Source: Ramlibacter cellulosilyticus
GTDB taxonomy: Bacteria; Pseudomonadota; Gammaproteobacteria; Burkholderiales; Burkholderiaceae_C
DNA length: 64,000 nt
Assembly: GCF_014297465.1 (NCBI RefSeq)
Contig: NZ_JACORT010000010.1
Coordinates: 1-64,000 of the forward strand
Direction: 5' to 3'
A program made the position numbers and the translations under genes. The first letter of the stretch is position 1; every line of letters starts with the position of its first letter. A model generated the notes under the pieces. It made no database searches. It was not told the DNA's origin and saw nothing but the letters and a program-made list of their open reading frames with translations. Below, one piece after another: positions 1 through 15,227 of this stretch.

Positions 1-2
1 AG

Positions 3-86
3 AAAGTCCCTCTGGAACGGCTATTGAGCGAGGTGTCGCTCTACGATGAAAGCGACGGCTCCCCCGCCCAACTGCCTCTCCTTTGA
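3..86 (+). other. Possible 3' end of a gene entering from the left edge
   Basis: One plus-strand frame stays open from the window edge to a TGA at 84-86 and would encode about 27 residues ending in QLPLL. The other two plus-strand frames close at 25-27 and 47-49. It could be the tail of a gene convergent with the deformylase gene. Nothing in so short a peptide identifies a family, and an open frame of this size is common by chance in GC-rich DNA. Confidence 0.2.
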
Positions 87-130
87 AATCTCCGGACAGG
101 CATGGGTCAAGCCCGCAATGACATGCGTCT

Positions 131-670
131 TCAATCGTCCTCGCCCGCATCCAGCCCCGGAAACATCACCTCGGTGAACCCGAACTTGGTGAAGTCCCGC
201 ACCCGCATCGGGTAGAGCTTGCCGATGAGGTGGTCGCATTCGTGCTGCACCACCCGGGCGTGGAAGCCTTCCGCCTCGCGTTCGATGCGCTGGCCGCGCA
301 GGTCGTGGCCGCTGTAGCGGATGCGCTTCCAGCGCGGCACGGACGCGCGCAGGCCGGGAACCGACAGGCAGCCTTCCCAGCCCTCCTCCTCCTCGTCGCC
401 CAGCGGCGTGATCACCGGATTGAGCAGCACGGTGCGCGGCACCGGCGGCGCTTCTGGATAGCGGGGGTTGGCCTCGTCGGTCCCGAAGATCACCAGCTGC
501 AGGTCGACGCCGATCTGCGGCGCGGCGAGCCCGGCGCCGCTGGCCGCCTTCATCGTGTCCTGCATGTCCGCCACCAGCGCACGGAGCTCGGGCGTGTCGA
601 ACTCGCGCACCGGTTGCGCCACCCGCAGCAGGCGCGGGTCTCCCATCTTCAAGATTTCACGCACGGTCAT
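131..670 (-). CDS. def: Peptide deformylase
   Basis: Removes the formyl group from the N-terminal methionine of new proteins at the ribosome exit tunnel. The 179-residue protein has all three family motifs: GAGLAAPQ at residues 45-52, EGCLS at 99-103 with metal ligand Cys101, and HECDH at 143-147, where His143 and His147 bind the metal and Glu144 is catalytic. Length is normal. The downstream partner fmt is not next to it in this window. The upstream neighbour is divergent, so the gene seems to be transcribed alone. The ATG start leaves only 46 bases to the neighbouring gene. Identification is secure. Confidence 0.97.
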   Translation of the reverse strand: MTVREILKMGDPRLLRVAQPVREFDTPELRALVADMQDTMKAASGAGLAAPQIGVDLQLVIFGTDEANPRYPEAPPVPRTVLLNPVITPLGDEEEEGWEGCLSVPGLRASVPRWKRIRYSGHDLRGQRIEREAEGFHARVVQHECDHLIGKLYPMRVRDFTKFGFTEVMFPGLDAGEDD

Positions 671-716
671 CCAAAGAGCATAGCGCGGCGCCGCCGCACG
701 CTGCTATCGTTGCACC

Positions 717-1136
717 GTGACCGACACGCAACTCCCCCCGGGCGCCCGCGCGCTCTCCGCCCCCGTCCGCTGGCTGCTGCAGGGCCTGGCGGGTCTCTGC
801 CTCGTGCTGGCGGTGGTGGGCATCGTGCTGCCGGTCATGCCCACCGTGCCCTTCCTGGTGGTGGCGGCCTGGGCCGCCGCACGCAGCTCGCCACGCCTGC
901 ATCGGTGGCTGCTGACGCACAGGCGCTTCGGCCCTTACCTGCGCGACTGGAACGAAGCCGGCGTCGTGCCGCGCCGGGCCAAGTGGTTCAGCACGGCGAT
1001 GATGGGCGGCAGCGCCGCCAGCATGCCGGTGTTCGTTCCCGCGGAATGGGCGCTGGTGGTCGTCGTGCCCGTCGCCGGCATGGCGGCGGTGCTCGTCTGG
1101 CTGTGGAAGCGGCCGGAGCAGCGGCCGCAGGACTGA
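717..1136 (+). CDS. DUF454 (YbaN-like) inner-membrane protein
   Basis: A 139-residue membrane protein of the DUF454/YbaN family, whose function is unknown. After a short hydrophilic N-terminus there are two adjacent hydrophobic segments (about residues 18-55), separated by the family-typical VGIVLPVMPTVPF stretch. The SSPRLHRWLLTHRRFGPYLRDW block follows, then two further hydrophobic segments near the C-terminus. The GTG start is chosen because it precedes the first membrane segment. A weak -10-like hexamer (703-708) lies just upstream and there is no clear ribosome-binding site. It is divergent from def and convergent with the Sel1/TPR gene. Confidence 0.85.
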   Translation: MTDTQLPPGARALSAPVRWLLQGLAGLCLVLAVVGIVLPVMPTVPFLVVAAWAAARSSPRLHRWLLTHRRFGPYLRDWNEAGVVPRRAKWFSTAMMGGSAASMPVFVPAEWALVVVVPVAGMAAVLVWLWKRPEQRPQD

Positions 1137-1149
1137 CCCGCCGCGCGGT

Positions 1150-3120
1150 TCAGGCCAGGGGCTGCGTCACCGACTCGCCCTGCTCCGCCTCGATGCGCTG
1201 GTACAGCTCCGCGCAGCCGTGCAGCATCTGCGACACGTAGATGCGCACGCCGTCGGCCGATTCCACGTAGTCGCACTGCGCCACCCACGACCAGCCAACC
1301 TCCGCGATGCGGTCGAAGCGGATGGTCTTGCGGCCGCCCAGCGGCGAGTCGAAGTGCAGCGCGCGGTCGTCGAACCAGGTGCGCGTGCAGAAGGCGGCGT
1401 ACACGAGGTAGAGCGCGGCCAGCAGGAACAGCCCCAGCGCCGCGTAGCCCCACACCTGCTGCGAAGGCGCCAGGAAGCGGGCGAAGAACAGGCCCGCGCC
1501 CACCACGGCCAGGTTCACGAGCACCAGCAGGCGCAGCAGCCAACCCGCGCGCAGGTGGTACTGGCCCGCGAGCCGTTGCGCCGGCTTGTCTCCCGCGCGG
1601 TACATGAAGCCCCAGAACGCGGAGCCGAGCATCAGGCAGGCGACGTAGAGCATGGCCCGCGTCTGCGCGCGGTGGTCCTGCAGCGAATCGCGGATGCGCT
1701 GGCGGGCATCCGGCCACTGCACGTGCTGCACGTACGCCACCGGGGACAGCTCGCCGCGCAGCATGGGTTCGGCGCGCGGCTCGCCGCGCTGGTGCGCCTC
1801 GCGCAGCAGCGCGATCGCGCGCGCCTCGTCGCGCGGACCGCCGTCGCCCGCGAGCAGCATCTTCGCGGCATCGACCATGGCCACTTCCACCCCGCGGTCG
1901 GCCGCCTCCAGGAACCACTGCCGCGCCTTGGCGCGGTCCGCCTTGCGCCCGATGCCGAAGTACTCCAGCCCGCCCATGCACGCGAAGCCGGCAGGCATCA
2001 ATGCGTCGATGGCGCTCCTGCAGATCTTCTCGGCACGTTCGCGGTCGGGCTGGAAGCCGTACTGCCCGGCCGCCACGATGGGCAGCAAGGCCTTCAGCGC
2101 CCATTCGTCGCCCTTGGCGACGGCGCGCTCCAGGAAGGGCACCGCCTCCAGCGGCGTGGGGCCTTGCAGCAACGCGCTCGCGCGGTAGTTCAGCGCCGGC
2201 CCGAGCTGCGGATTCACCGCCAGTGCGTGGTCGGTGGCTTCCAGCACCAGCGGGTACTGCTTCAGCATCAGGGCTTCGCCGGCCACGCGCTCCCAGGCCT
2301 TCGCATGGCCGGGATCGAGCGTGGCGGCCTGTTGCGCGAGCAGCAGCGCCTGGTCGTAGCGGTGCTGCTGGTGGAGGTCCCAGCTGCGGCCCACGAGCAG
2401 CACGCTGCGCAGGACCGGGATCGCCGGCCGGTTCGGGTTGTCGGCGGCGAAGCGGTCGACGAAGCGCTGCGCCTCGCCCGGCGCCCCGCCCCATTGCGGC
2501 TTGAGGTAGTCCAGGTACGCGAGCGGCGTGGCGATGCCGCCGTCGAGCGCCTGGATGGCCGTGTCGATCAGGCTGGTGGCCGTTGCGCGCCGGCCTTCCA
2601 GCAGTCCGACGGCCAGCAGTCCGCCGTAGCAGGCATCGCAGCGCGGCCCCAGCCTGGCGAGCGCCGCCTCGTAGTCGCTGCGCGCCTTGGGCAGCAGCTG
2701 TCGCATGCGCGCGATCGCGTCCGGATGCGTGTTGGCGATGAACTCGGTACCGCGCTTCACCTGTGCGCGGTGGAGGTGGAAGTCGCCCCGCACCAGGTGC
2801 GCGATGCCGCTGCCGGTGGCGGCCACCCACGCGTCGAAGCGCTCGCTGGTCTGCGGCGGCGCGTACTCCAGCGCGCCCAGGGCCTTCTGCGTGGCGCGGT
2901 AGCGCGCCAGGTCCGTGAGGCTCGCCTCCAGGGCCGCGCCGATCTGCGCGTCGAGTTCGGCGTGCCGGTTCGCGGCGAGGAGCTCGCTCCACGTCGGTTC
3001 CGGTGCCGGTGCCGCGGGCTGCTCCCCGCTCGCGGCAGCGGCAGGCGGTTCCGCGGCCGGCTGCGCGAAAGCTTGCGCCGCCGCGAACGCGAAAGCCGCG
3101 CAGATCGTTCTCGGGTGCAT
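1150..3120 (-). CDS. Sel1/TPR repeat membrane protein with signal peptide
   Basis: A 656-residue protein with an N-terminal signal sequence (cleavage likely after AQAFA). An alanine/proline-rich linker follows, then a long helical region with TPR-like and Sel1-like repeats. The clearest repeats are around residues 240-330 and the AKARQWFLEAADRG and ARAIALLREAHQRG units around 390-440. Two or three hydrophobic segments follow at about 490-580. The C-terminal 70 residues (RTWFDDRALHFDSPLGGRKTIRFDRIAEVGWSW) look like a small PH-like domain. The helical part recalls DUF4034-type proteins. Such repeats usually scaffold protein contacts; the actual role is unknown. It lies downstream of ligA on the same strand, 70 bases away. 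Confidence 0.8.
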   Translation of the reverse strand: MHPRTICAAFAFAAAQAFAQPAAEPPAAAASGEQPAAPAPEPTWSELLAANRHAELDAQIGAALEASLTDLARYRATQKALGALEYAPPQTSERFDAWVAATGSGIAHLVRGDFHLHRAQVKRGTEFIANTHPDAIARMRQLLPKARSDYEAALARLGPRCDACYGGLLAVGLLEGRRATATSLIDTAIQALDGGIATPLAYLDYLKPQWGGAPGEAQRFVDRFAADNPNRPAIPVLRSVLLVGRSWDLHQQHRYDQALLLAQQAATLDPGHAKAWERVAGEALMLKQYPLVLEATDHALAVNPQLGPALNYRASALLQGPTPLEAVPFLERAVAKGDEWALKALLPIVAAGQYGFQPDRERAEKICRSAIDALMPAGFACMGGLEYFGIGRKADRAKARQWFLEAADRGVEVAMVDAAKMLLAGDGGPRDEARAIALLREAHQRGEPRAEPMLRGELSPVAYVQHVQWPDARQRIRDSLQDHRAQTRAMLYVACLMLGSAFWGFMYRAGDKPAQRLAGQYHLRAGWLLRLLVLVNLAVVGAGLFFARFLAPSQQVWGYAALGLFLLAALYLVYAAFCTRTWFDDRALHFDSPLGGRKTIRFDRIAEVGWSWVAQCDYVESADGVRIYVSQMLHGCAELYQRIEAEQGESVTQPLA

Positions 3121-3190
3121 GGCTCCTCCTGCGCCACTATAGGCACGCAGGCCGCGGCCACGCTACAGCCTTTGGAGCGAACTGCGGCGC

Positions 3191-6276
<3,086 letters not shown>

Positions 6277-6284
6277 GCGGCGCG

Positions 6285-6325
6285 GCCCTCACCCCGGGCC
6301 TCTCCCGCAAGCGGGAGAGGGTGGG
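6285..6325. repeat. Hairpin repeat between smc and zipA
   Basis: A perfect 10-bp inverted repeat (CCTCTCCCGC / GCGGGAGAGG, loop AA) spans 6299-6320, preceded by CCCTCACCCC and followed by GTGGG. This resembles a dispersed REP-type element common between genes in GC-rich proteobacteria. It lies inside what should be a co-transcribed smc-zipA pair, so it may lower downstream expression or stabilise the upstream mRNA. Confidence 0.7.
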
Positions 6326-6340
6326 AAATGCGCTTCGCGA

Positions 6341-9856
<3,516 letters not shown>

Positions 9857-10127
9857 GGCCTCTGGTCCCCACTCACTGCTGTTCGAGGCGGGATGATAAC
9901 TTGCCCCCTGGGGCCTGCCCGGCGGTACCGGTCCCGGCAAGGCCGGGGGCCGGCCACCATCCCGGGCGGCCGCGGACGGGGGGCGGCCACCGGCTTTCGA
10001 CCCCGCCACAACGCGCCGTCGCGTACTACTTCACGGCCCGCGCGCAGATTAAGCAAATTCCCTAGGCAAACCCGCCGGCTTGGCGACACTGGCAGGACCG
10101 TCGCTTGACGCAGATCAAAGGCACGCC

Positions 10128-10898
10128 ATGGAAGTCGTTGTTGCCTCTTCTTACCAGCCCGGCTACGTCGCCCTGTCCTATGCCGTCTCCGTCCTGGGCG
10201 GGTTCGTCGCCCTGACGGCGGCACAGCGCATCCGGCGGGAGGACGGCAGCCTGCGCCACGCCTCCAGCTGGGCGGCCGGCTTGGCGCTCGGCGGCATCGG
10301 CGTGTGGTCCATGCACTTCATCGGCATGGTGGCGCTCAAGCTCGAGGCCGCCAGCAGCTATTCCCTCTGGGAGACCATCGTCTCGCTGCTCGCCGCCATC
10401 GTGGGCAGCTCGCTGGCGCTGGGCTACGTGGCGCGCGCCCCCCACCGCCTGGGCCGGCTCTTCATCGCCGGCTTCGTCCTCGGCATGGGCGTGGTGGTGA
10501 TGCACTACCTCGGCATGTACGGCATGAAGATCTCCGGCTACATCCGCTGGAACGCGGGCGTCATCGGCGCGTCGGCCGTCATCGCCGTGCTGGCGGCCAC
10601 GGCGGCCCTCTGGCTCGCCTTCAACACCGGCTCCCGCCTGCTGCGCGCGGGGGCGGCCCTGGTGATGGGGTTCGCCGTCTGCTCCATGCACTACACCGGC
10701 ATGGGCGCTGCCGAGTTCGTCTGCACCACGGACCCGACGCTCGCTCCTCGCGGCTTCGGCCTGTTCAGCGCGGCGCAGCTGCCCGCCGTCGTCGCCTTCG
10801 TCGCCCTCACCACGGCGGCGATGATCGTCGTGTACCAGGTCTACCAGGACAGCACCGAGGACATCGAGGGCCTCGAGGCGGCCAGCAGATTCCGCTGA
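10128..10898 (+). CDS. MHYT-domain membrane sensor protein (copy 1)
   Basis: A 256-residue integral membrane protein made almost entirely of one MHYT domain, with about seven hydrophobic helices. The three signature motifs are MHFIGM (62-67), MHYLGM (125-130) and MHYTGM (187-192). MHYT domains are proposed to bind a metal (copper) and sense oxygen, CO or NO at the periplasmic side of the membrane. They are usually fused to GGDEF/EAL or kinase domains; here nothing follows, so output must go through a partner or the protein has another role. The ATG at 10128 is chosen over an upstream TTG because the first helix begins right after it. A paralogue lies at 12919. Confidence 0.88.
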   Translation: MEVVVASSYQPGYVALSYAVSVLGGFVALTAAQRIRREDGSLRHASSWAAGLALGGIGVWSMHFIGMVALKLEAASSYSLWETIVSLLAAIVGSSLALGYVARAPHRLGRLFIAGFVLGMGVVVMHYLGMYGMKISGYIRWNAGVIGASAVIAVLAATAALWLAFNTGSRLLRAGAALVMGFAVCSMHYTGMGAAEFVCTTDPTLAPRGFGLFSAAQLPAVVAFVALTTAAMIVVYQVYQDSTEDIEGLEAASRFR

Positions 10899-10914
10899 CG
10901 CGCGGTCGAGCGCT

Positions 10915-10931
10915 GCCGGCAGCCTGCCGGC
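10915..10931. terminator. Hairpin between convergent genes
   Basis: A GCCGGC-AGCCT-GCCGGC inverted repeat sits in the 55-base gap between the first MHYT gene and the convergent SDR gene. The position fits a terminator for either gene, but no T-run follows, so Rho-independent function is uncertain. Confidence 0.3.
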
Positions 10932-10953
10932 GCACCCGCTCCGTCCGGGGGCT

Positions 10954-11718
10954 TCACCCCATCTTCGGCTGCCCGTTGGAGGCGGTCACGCCGCCGTCCA
11001 CCGGCAGGGCCACGCCCGTCACCATGGCGGCGTCCTCGCTGGCCAGGAAAGCGACGACGGAGGCGACTTCACGCGGCTCCGCCGGCCGCCCGAGCGGCAT
11101 GCGTTCCCGGAATTTCGCCAGGATCTTGCGGTCCTCCTGCATGTCCTCGGTCATCGGCGTGCGGGTGAAACTGGGGCACACCGCGTTCACGCGCACCCCG
11201 TCCGGCCCTGCATCCAGCGCCAGCGCGCGGGTGAAGTTGACGATGGCGCCCTTGGACGCGTTGTAGAAGGACAACCCCCAATCCCCGCCCAGGCCGGACA
11301 CCGAGGCCATGTTGACGATGCAGCCGCGGGTGGCCACGAGGTGCGGCATGGCGGCGCGGCAGCCATGGAAGACGCCGCCGGCGTTGATCGCCATGACCTC
11401 TTCCCAGTCGGCGAGCGAGGCTTCGTCCACCTTGCCTTCGGGGGCGACCCCGGCGTTGTTCACCAGGACGTGCAGGCCACCGAAGCGGCGGACCGCGGCC
11501 TCGACCAGCGCCTCCACCTGCCGGTACTTGGACACGTCGGTCACCTTGACCAGCGTGCGGTCCGGCGGCAGGTCGGCCGCGACGCGTTCCAGCTTCGCCC
11601 GCGTGCGCCCCGCCAGGACCACGGCTGCGCCCTCGGACGAGAAGCGCCGCGCGCAGGCTTCCCCGATGCCGGAGCCCGCCCCGGTGACGATCACGACCTG
11701 GTCCTGGAAACGCTGCAT
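10954..11718 (-). CDS. Short-chain dehydrogenase/reductase (SDR)
   Basis: A 254-residue classical SDR. It has the nucleotide-binding TGAGSGIG (12-19), the NNAG motif (87-90) and the catalytic Tyr152 and Lys156 in YNASK, with the catalytic Ser at 139 or 141. Arg38 and Arg40 after the second strand would favour NADPH. It oxidises or reduces an alcohol/carbonyl whose identity cannot be read from the sequence. The start at MQRFQDQ is chosen because it puts the Rossmann strand at the usual position; the longer open frame upstream lacks family similarity. It is divergent from the DUF72 gene, with 169 bases between them. Confidence 0.9.
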   Translation of the reverse strand: MQRFQDQVVIVTGAGSGIGEACARRFSSEGAAVVLAGRTRAKLERVAADLPPDRTLVKVTDVSKYRQVEALVEAAVRRFGGLHVLVNNAGVAPEGKVDEASLADWEEVMAINAGGVFHGCRAAMPHLVATRGCIVNMASVSGLGGDWGLSFYNASKGAIVNFTRALALDAGPDGVRVNAVCPSFTRTPMTEDMQEDRKILAKFRERMPLGRPAEPREVASVVAFLASEDAAMVTGVALPVDGGVTASNGQPKMG

Positions 11719-11887
11719 GCCTGCTCCTTCGACGAAACCGGCCATTCTGGGACAGGTGCCTGCGGAGCGGGGGCGCGACGAGGTGCATGGCTGAGGCCCG
11801 GCCCATCGTTGCGTCCGGCCTTCGCTGACACCCGGGTGCGACGCCGCCGCCATCCGGCGCCGCACCGCGCATGGCACAACAGGCCTC

Positions 11888-12775
11888 ATGGCTGGCAAGG
11901 TCTACATCGGCGTCTCCGGCTGGCGCTACACGCCGTGGCGGGGCCACTTCTACCCGCGCGGCCTGGCGCAGTGGCGCGAGCTGGAGCACGCTTCGCGCGC
12001 CTTCAATTCGCTGGAACTCAACGGCTCGTTCTACTCGCTACAGCTGCCCTCGAGCTACGCGACCTGGGCGGAGCAGACGCCGCCCGGCTTCGTCTTCGCG
12101 ATCAAGGGCAGCCGCTACATCACGCACATGCTGAAGCTGCGCAACATCGACGCGGCGCTGGCGAACTTCTTCGCCTCCGGCCTGTTCGAGCTGCGCGAGA
12201 AGCTGGGGCCCATCCTCTGGCAGTTCCCGCCCATGATGCGCTTCCACCCGGAGGTGTTCGAGGCCTTCTTCGAGATGCTGCCGAACAGCACGCACGACGC
12301 CGCGAAGATCGCCTGCCGCCACGACGCGCGCCTGGAAGGCCGCGCGTGCCTGGAGCCCGGTCGCAACCGGCGCATCCGCCACGCCGTCGAAGTGCGGCAC
12401 GAGAGCTTCGTCACGCCCGACTTCATCAAGCTGCTGCGCAGGTACGGCATCTCCTGGGTCGTGGCGGACACGCCCAATCCCTGGCCCTTGTACGAGGACG
12501 TCACCGCGGACTTCGTCTACATGCGCCTGCACGGTTCCACCGAGCTGTACAACAGCCGCTACACGGACGAGGAACTGGAGCGCTGGGCCCGCTTCATCGC
12601 CACCTGGCGCGAAGGCGGCGAGCCGGAGGACGCGCGCCTGATCTGCCCCACGCGTGCGCGCACCCGGGCGGCGCGCGACGTCTACTGCTACTTCGACAAC
12701 ACGGACAAGCGGCACGCACCGGAGAACGCGCGCGAGCTGATGCGGCTGCTGGACCTGCAGGCGGTGCCTGCCTGA
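11888..12775 (+). CDS. DUF72 (YecE-like) family protein
   Basis: A 295-residue soluble protein of the DUF72/YecE family, predicted TIM-barrel-like. It begins KVYIGVSGWRYTPWRGHFYPRGL and contains the LELNGSFYSLQLPSSYATWAEQTPPGFVFAIKG region typical of the family, followed by LWQFPP and a C-terminal YCYFDNTDKRHAPENAREL block. Biochemical function is not established. The start ATG lies seven bases after a weak -10-like CACAAC. It is divergent from the SDR gene; the second MHYT gene follows 143 bases downstream. Confidence 0.9.
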   Translation: MAGKVYIGVSGWRYTPWRGHFYPRGLAQWRELEHASRAFNSLELNGSFYSLQLPSSYATWAEQTPPGFVFAIKGSRYITHMLKLRNIDAALANFFASGLFELREKLGPILWQFPPMMRFHPEVFEAFFEMLPNSTHDAAKIACRHDARLEGRACLEPGRNRRIRHAVEVRHESFVTPDFIKLLRRYGISWVVADTPNPWPLYEDVTADFVYMRLHGSTELYNSRYTDEELERWARFIATWREGGEPEDARLICPTRARTRAARDVYCYFDNTDKRHAPENARELMRLLDLQAVPA

Positions 12776-12918
12776 GGCGAATTCCAGCGAACTCCTGCAC
12801 GAAAGGCGCCGTCCATCCCCGGATGCGCGCCGCCGGTACTTGTCGCACGACAAATCACCCCCGGAGTTTTGCTTAACCCGGAAGAATCCGCCGCGCCCGA
12901 CCACTCCTCACCCGCCCC

Positions 12919-13692
12919 GTGAACCCTTCGCTCCTGCCCACCACCTTCGACACCGGCTTCGTCGCCCTCTCCTTCCTGATCTCCGCCGTCGGCGCCTTCG
13001 TGGCGCTCACGGCCGCGGGCCGCATCGCGGCGGCGCACGAGCGGATCAACCGCATCAACCTGCTCGCCGCCGGCCTCGCCCTCGGCGGCATCGGCATCTG
13101 GTCCATGCATTTCATCGGCATGCTCGCCCTGCGCATCCCGCTGGGCATCGCGTATGCCGTCGTCGAAACCGTCGTCTCGCTCGTGATCGCCGTGGCGGCG
13201 ACCGCCTATGCCCTGTTCACGGTGGCGCGGCATCCCGGCAGCGTCCGCCACGTGCTGGCGGGCGGTGCCGTCCTCGGCCTCGCCGTCTGTGCCATGCACT
13301 ACCTGGGGATGTACGGCATGCGCTTCGGCGGCCATTTCGAATGGAACGGCGCGCTCGTCGCCGCCTCCGTCGGCATCGCCTGGGTCGCGGCCACCGCCGC
13401 CCTGGCCATCATGTCCGTCGTGCGCAACGTGCCGGCGCGCGTGGCGGCATCGCTCGTGATGGCCACGGCCGTGTGCGCCATGCACTACACGGGCATGGCC
13501 GCGGCCGGATTCGTCTGCACCGTGCCGAACCCGCTGGCGATGCCGGGCGGCACCGGCGTGGTCTCCTCGTTCGACCTGCCCGTGCTGGTGACCATCGTCG
13601 CCCTGGGGAGCGCCTTCGTGATCTCGGTGGACCAGTTCTTCCAGCGGGTGAACGGCGCGCGCACGCTGCGGACGGCGCGCGCGATGCGGTGA
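12919..13692 (+). CDS. MHYT-domain membrane sensor protein (copy 2)
   Basis: A 257-residue paralogue of the protein at 10128, with the same seven-helix layout and three motifs, MHFIGM (63-68), MHYLGM (126-131) and MHYTGM (188-193). Large blocks are identical between the two, such as GLALGGIGIWSMHFIGM and GFVCT after the third motif. It also lacks any GGDEF, EAL or kinase domain. The GTG start is used because the first helix follows directly. Two copies within 3 kb point to a local duplication, with an SDR and a DUF72 gene between them. Confidence 0.87.
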   Translation: MNPSLLPTTFDTGFVALSFLISAVGAFVALTAAGRIAAAHERINRINLLAAGLALGGIGIWSMHFIGMLALRIPLGIAYAVVETVVSLVIAVAATAYALFTVARHPGSVRHVLAGGAVLGLAVCAMHYLGMYGMRFGGHFEWNGALVAASVGIAWVAATAALAIMSVVRNVPARVAASLVMATAVCAMHYTGMAAAGFVCTVPNPLAMPGGTGVVSSFDLPVLVTIVALGSAFVISVDQFFQRVNGARTLRTARAMR

Positions 13693-13716
13693 ACGCGGGA
13701 GGGGCTGCGCAGGCTC

Positions 13717-14106
13717 CTAGCCCTCGTCGGCCTCCTCGTGCAGGCACAGGTAGTTGCCCTCGGGATCGCGGAACCATGCGGCCTTCTCGGAGCCGAGCAC
13801 GCAGACGTGGTTGACCGTCTTCAGGCCGGGCAGGTCGTAGTCCTCGAACACCACGCCGGCGCGCTGCAGCTCGCCGATGCGCCCGGCGATGTCGCGCACC
13901 TCGAAACTCAGGGCCGTGTGTTCGGCCTTGGTCCCCCCTTCACGGGGAATCAGGGCAATGCGCGCGCCGTCGCACTCGTACTCGTAGCGGCCGTCGACGT
14001 GCGCGCCGCCGTCGGGCCGGAAGCCCAGCTTGCCTTCGTAGAACGCCCGCGCTCGCTGCATGTCCTTCACCGGCAGCATGGTGGTGATCCTGGCTTGCGA
14101 CAGCAT
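13717..14106 (-). CDS. VOC (glyoxalase/bleomycin resistance) family protein
   Basis: A 129-residue single-module vicinal-oxygen-chelate protein. It opens with ITTMLPVKDMQRARAFYEGKLGFRP, the usual first beta-alpha-beta unit, and ends with WFRDPEGNYLCLHEE, where the Glu of YLCLHE is a typical metal ligand. Members act as metal-dependent dioxygenases, isomerases or drug-binding proteins; the substrate here cannot be told. It sits 54 bases downstream of the AlkB-like gene on the same strand and could be co-transcribed with it. Confidence 0.87.
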   Translation of the reverse strand: MLSQARITTMLPVKDMQRARAFYEGKLGFRPDGGAHVDGRYEYECDGARIALIPREGGTKAEHTALSFEVRDIAGRIGELQRAGVVFEDYDLPGLKTVNHVCVLGSEKAAWFRDPEGNYLCLHEEADEG

Positions 14107-14160
14107 GGCGGCCTCCTGCAGTGACGCGATCCGGCAAGGATAGCCAGCGATGGCGAAGCT

Positions 14161-15204
14161 TCAAGCCGCGGCGCGGGCGGCGAGCCGCGGGTGCATCACC
14201 CGGAACCACAGCGGCGGCACGGCCGCCAGCAGGATCGTCCCCGCGTAGCCGGTGGGCAGTTGCGGCGCCTCGGGCATCGCTCCCAGCTCGGGAAACGGCT
14301 TCCACGCGTGCATGTGGTGGTCCGAATGGCGCTGCAGGTTGGCGAGCAGCGTGTTCGAGATGGCGTGGTCGGCATTCCAGGCATGCGCGGCACCGAAGGG
14401 CTCCGGGCGGCCGTCCGGCCCTTCGCGGCGCTGCAGGCCGTAGTGCTCGAGGTAGTTGACGGACTCCAGCAGGTACACGGCGAAAGCCGCCTGCAGCACC
14501 CAGAACGCGAGCGGCTTCCAGAGCCCCGCGCCTGCCAGCAGCCCGGTGAACGCGACGGCCGCGGCCGTCCACCACGCCAGCGGGCTCGTCCACCAGCCGC
14601 GGCGCAGCCGGGCCAGCTGCTGCGCCTCCAGCCGCCAGGCCCCCAGGAAATTGCCGGCGAGCGTGCGCGGCAGGAAGCGCCAGAGGCTCTCGCCGAAGCG
14701 CGCCGTGGCCGGATCGTCGTGGGTCGCCGCGCGCGCGTGGTGGCCACGATAGTGCTCCACCATGAACTGCGGATAGGCGACGGTGCCCATCAGGACCCAC
14801 GCGAGCGCCCGGTCGGCGCGCCGGCGGCCATGCCCGAGCTCGTGCGCGAAGGTGATGCCATAGGCGCCCGTGACGAAGCCCACGGCGAAGGCGATGCCGA
14901 AGACGGTGGGCCAGGAGGCCAGCCAGGCAGCGTGCAGCCCCGCGGCCAGCAAGGCAAGCTGCAGCGGCACGTACAGTCGCAGCAGCCACGGCAGCGGCGA
15001 GCCGGGCGCGGCAGGAGCCGGCGACCGGGCCAGAGCCGGGGAAGTCGCCTCCACGACGGCGATGGTGAGCCAGATGAGCGCCGTCGCCAGCGGCGCGGTC
15101 TGCGGGTGGTGCACGACGGCGTCCAGCGTCAGGGCCGGAATGAGCAGCACCAGCAGGAAACGCAGGTCGGAGAACCGCAGGGCACGCACGTCCATGGCGC
15201 GCAT
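14161..15204 (-). CDS. AlkB-like membrane di-iron hydroxylase
   Basis: A 347-residue membrane protein with the complete histidine set of alkane 1-monooxygenases and relatives: HELGH (121-125), EHYRGHH (150-156), NYLEHYGL (250-257) and LQRHSDHH (290-297). Six or so hydrophobic helices surround them. Enzymes of this type use a di-iron centre and rubredoxin electrons to hydroxylate alkanes or other unactivated carbons at the membrane. It is shorter than typical AlkB (about 400 residues) and no rubredoxin gene is adjacent, so the substrate is open. Two ATGs, 15204 and 15195, are equally possible. The LysR gene lies just upstream on the same strand, 23 bases away. Confidence 0.85.
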   Translation of the reverse strand: MRAMDVRALRFSDLRFLLVLLIPALTLDAVVHHPQTAPLATALIWLTIAVVEATSPALARSPAPAAPGSPLPWLLRLYVPLQLALLAAGLHAAWLASWPTVFGIAFAVGFVTGAYGITFAHELGHGRRRADRALAWVLMGTVAYPQFMVEHYRGHHARAATHDDPATARFGESLWRFLPRTLAGNFLGAWRLEAQQLARLRRGWWTSPLAWWTAAAVAFTGLLAGAGLWKPLAFWVLQAAFAVYLLESVNYLEHYGLQRREGPDGRPEPFGAAHAWNADHAISNTLLANLQRHSDHHMHAWKPFPELGAMPEAPQLPTGYAGTILLAAVPPLWFRVMHPRLAARAAA

Positions 15205-15227
15205 TGGACGACGGGCGCGGGAAGCCG

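Noticed and set aside
21..239. A 72-codon minus-strand open frame at the left edge
   Set aside because: It overlaps the def 3' end in another frame and has no recognisable protein features.
9857..10127. An additional N-terminal part of SMC (51 residues)
   Set aside because: The frame is open upstream but Pro/Gly/Arg-rich, and SMC proteins start at the RLNSIKLSGFKSF strand, where a GTG is present.
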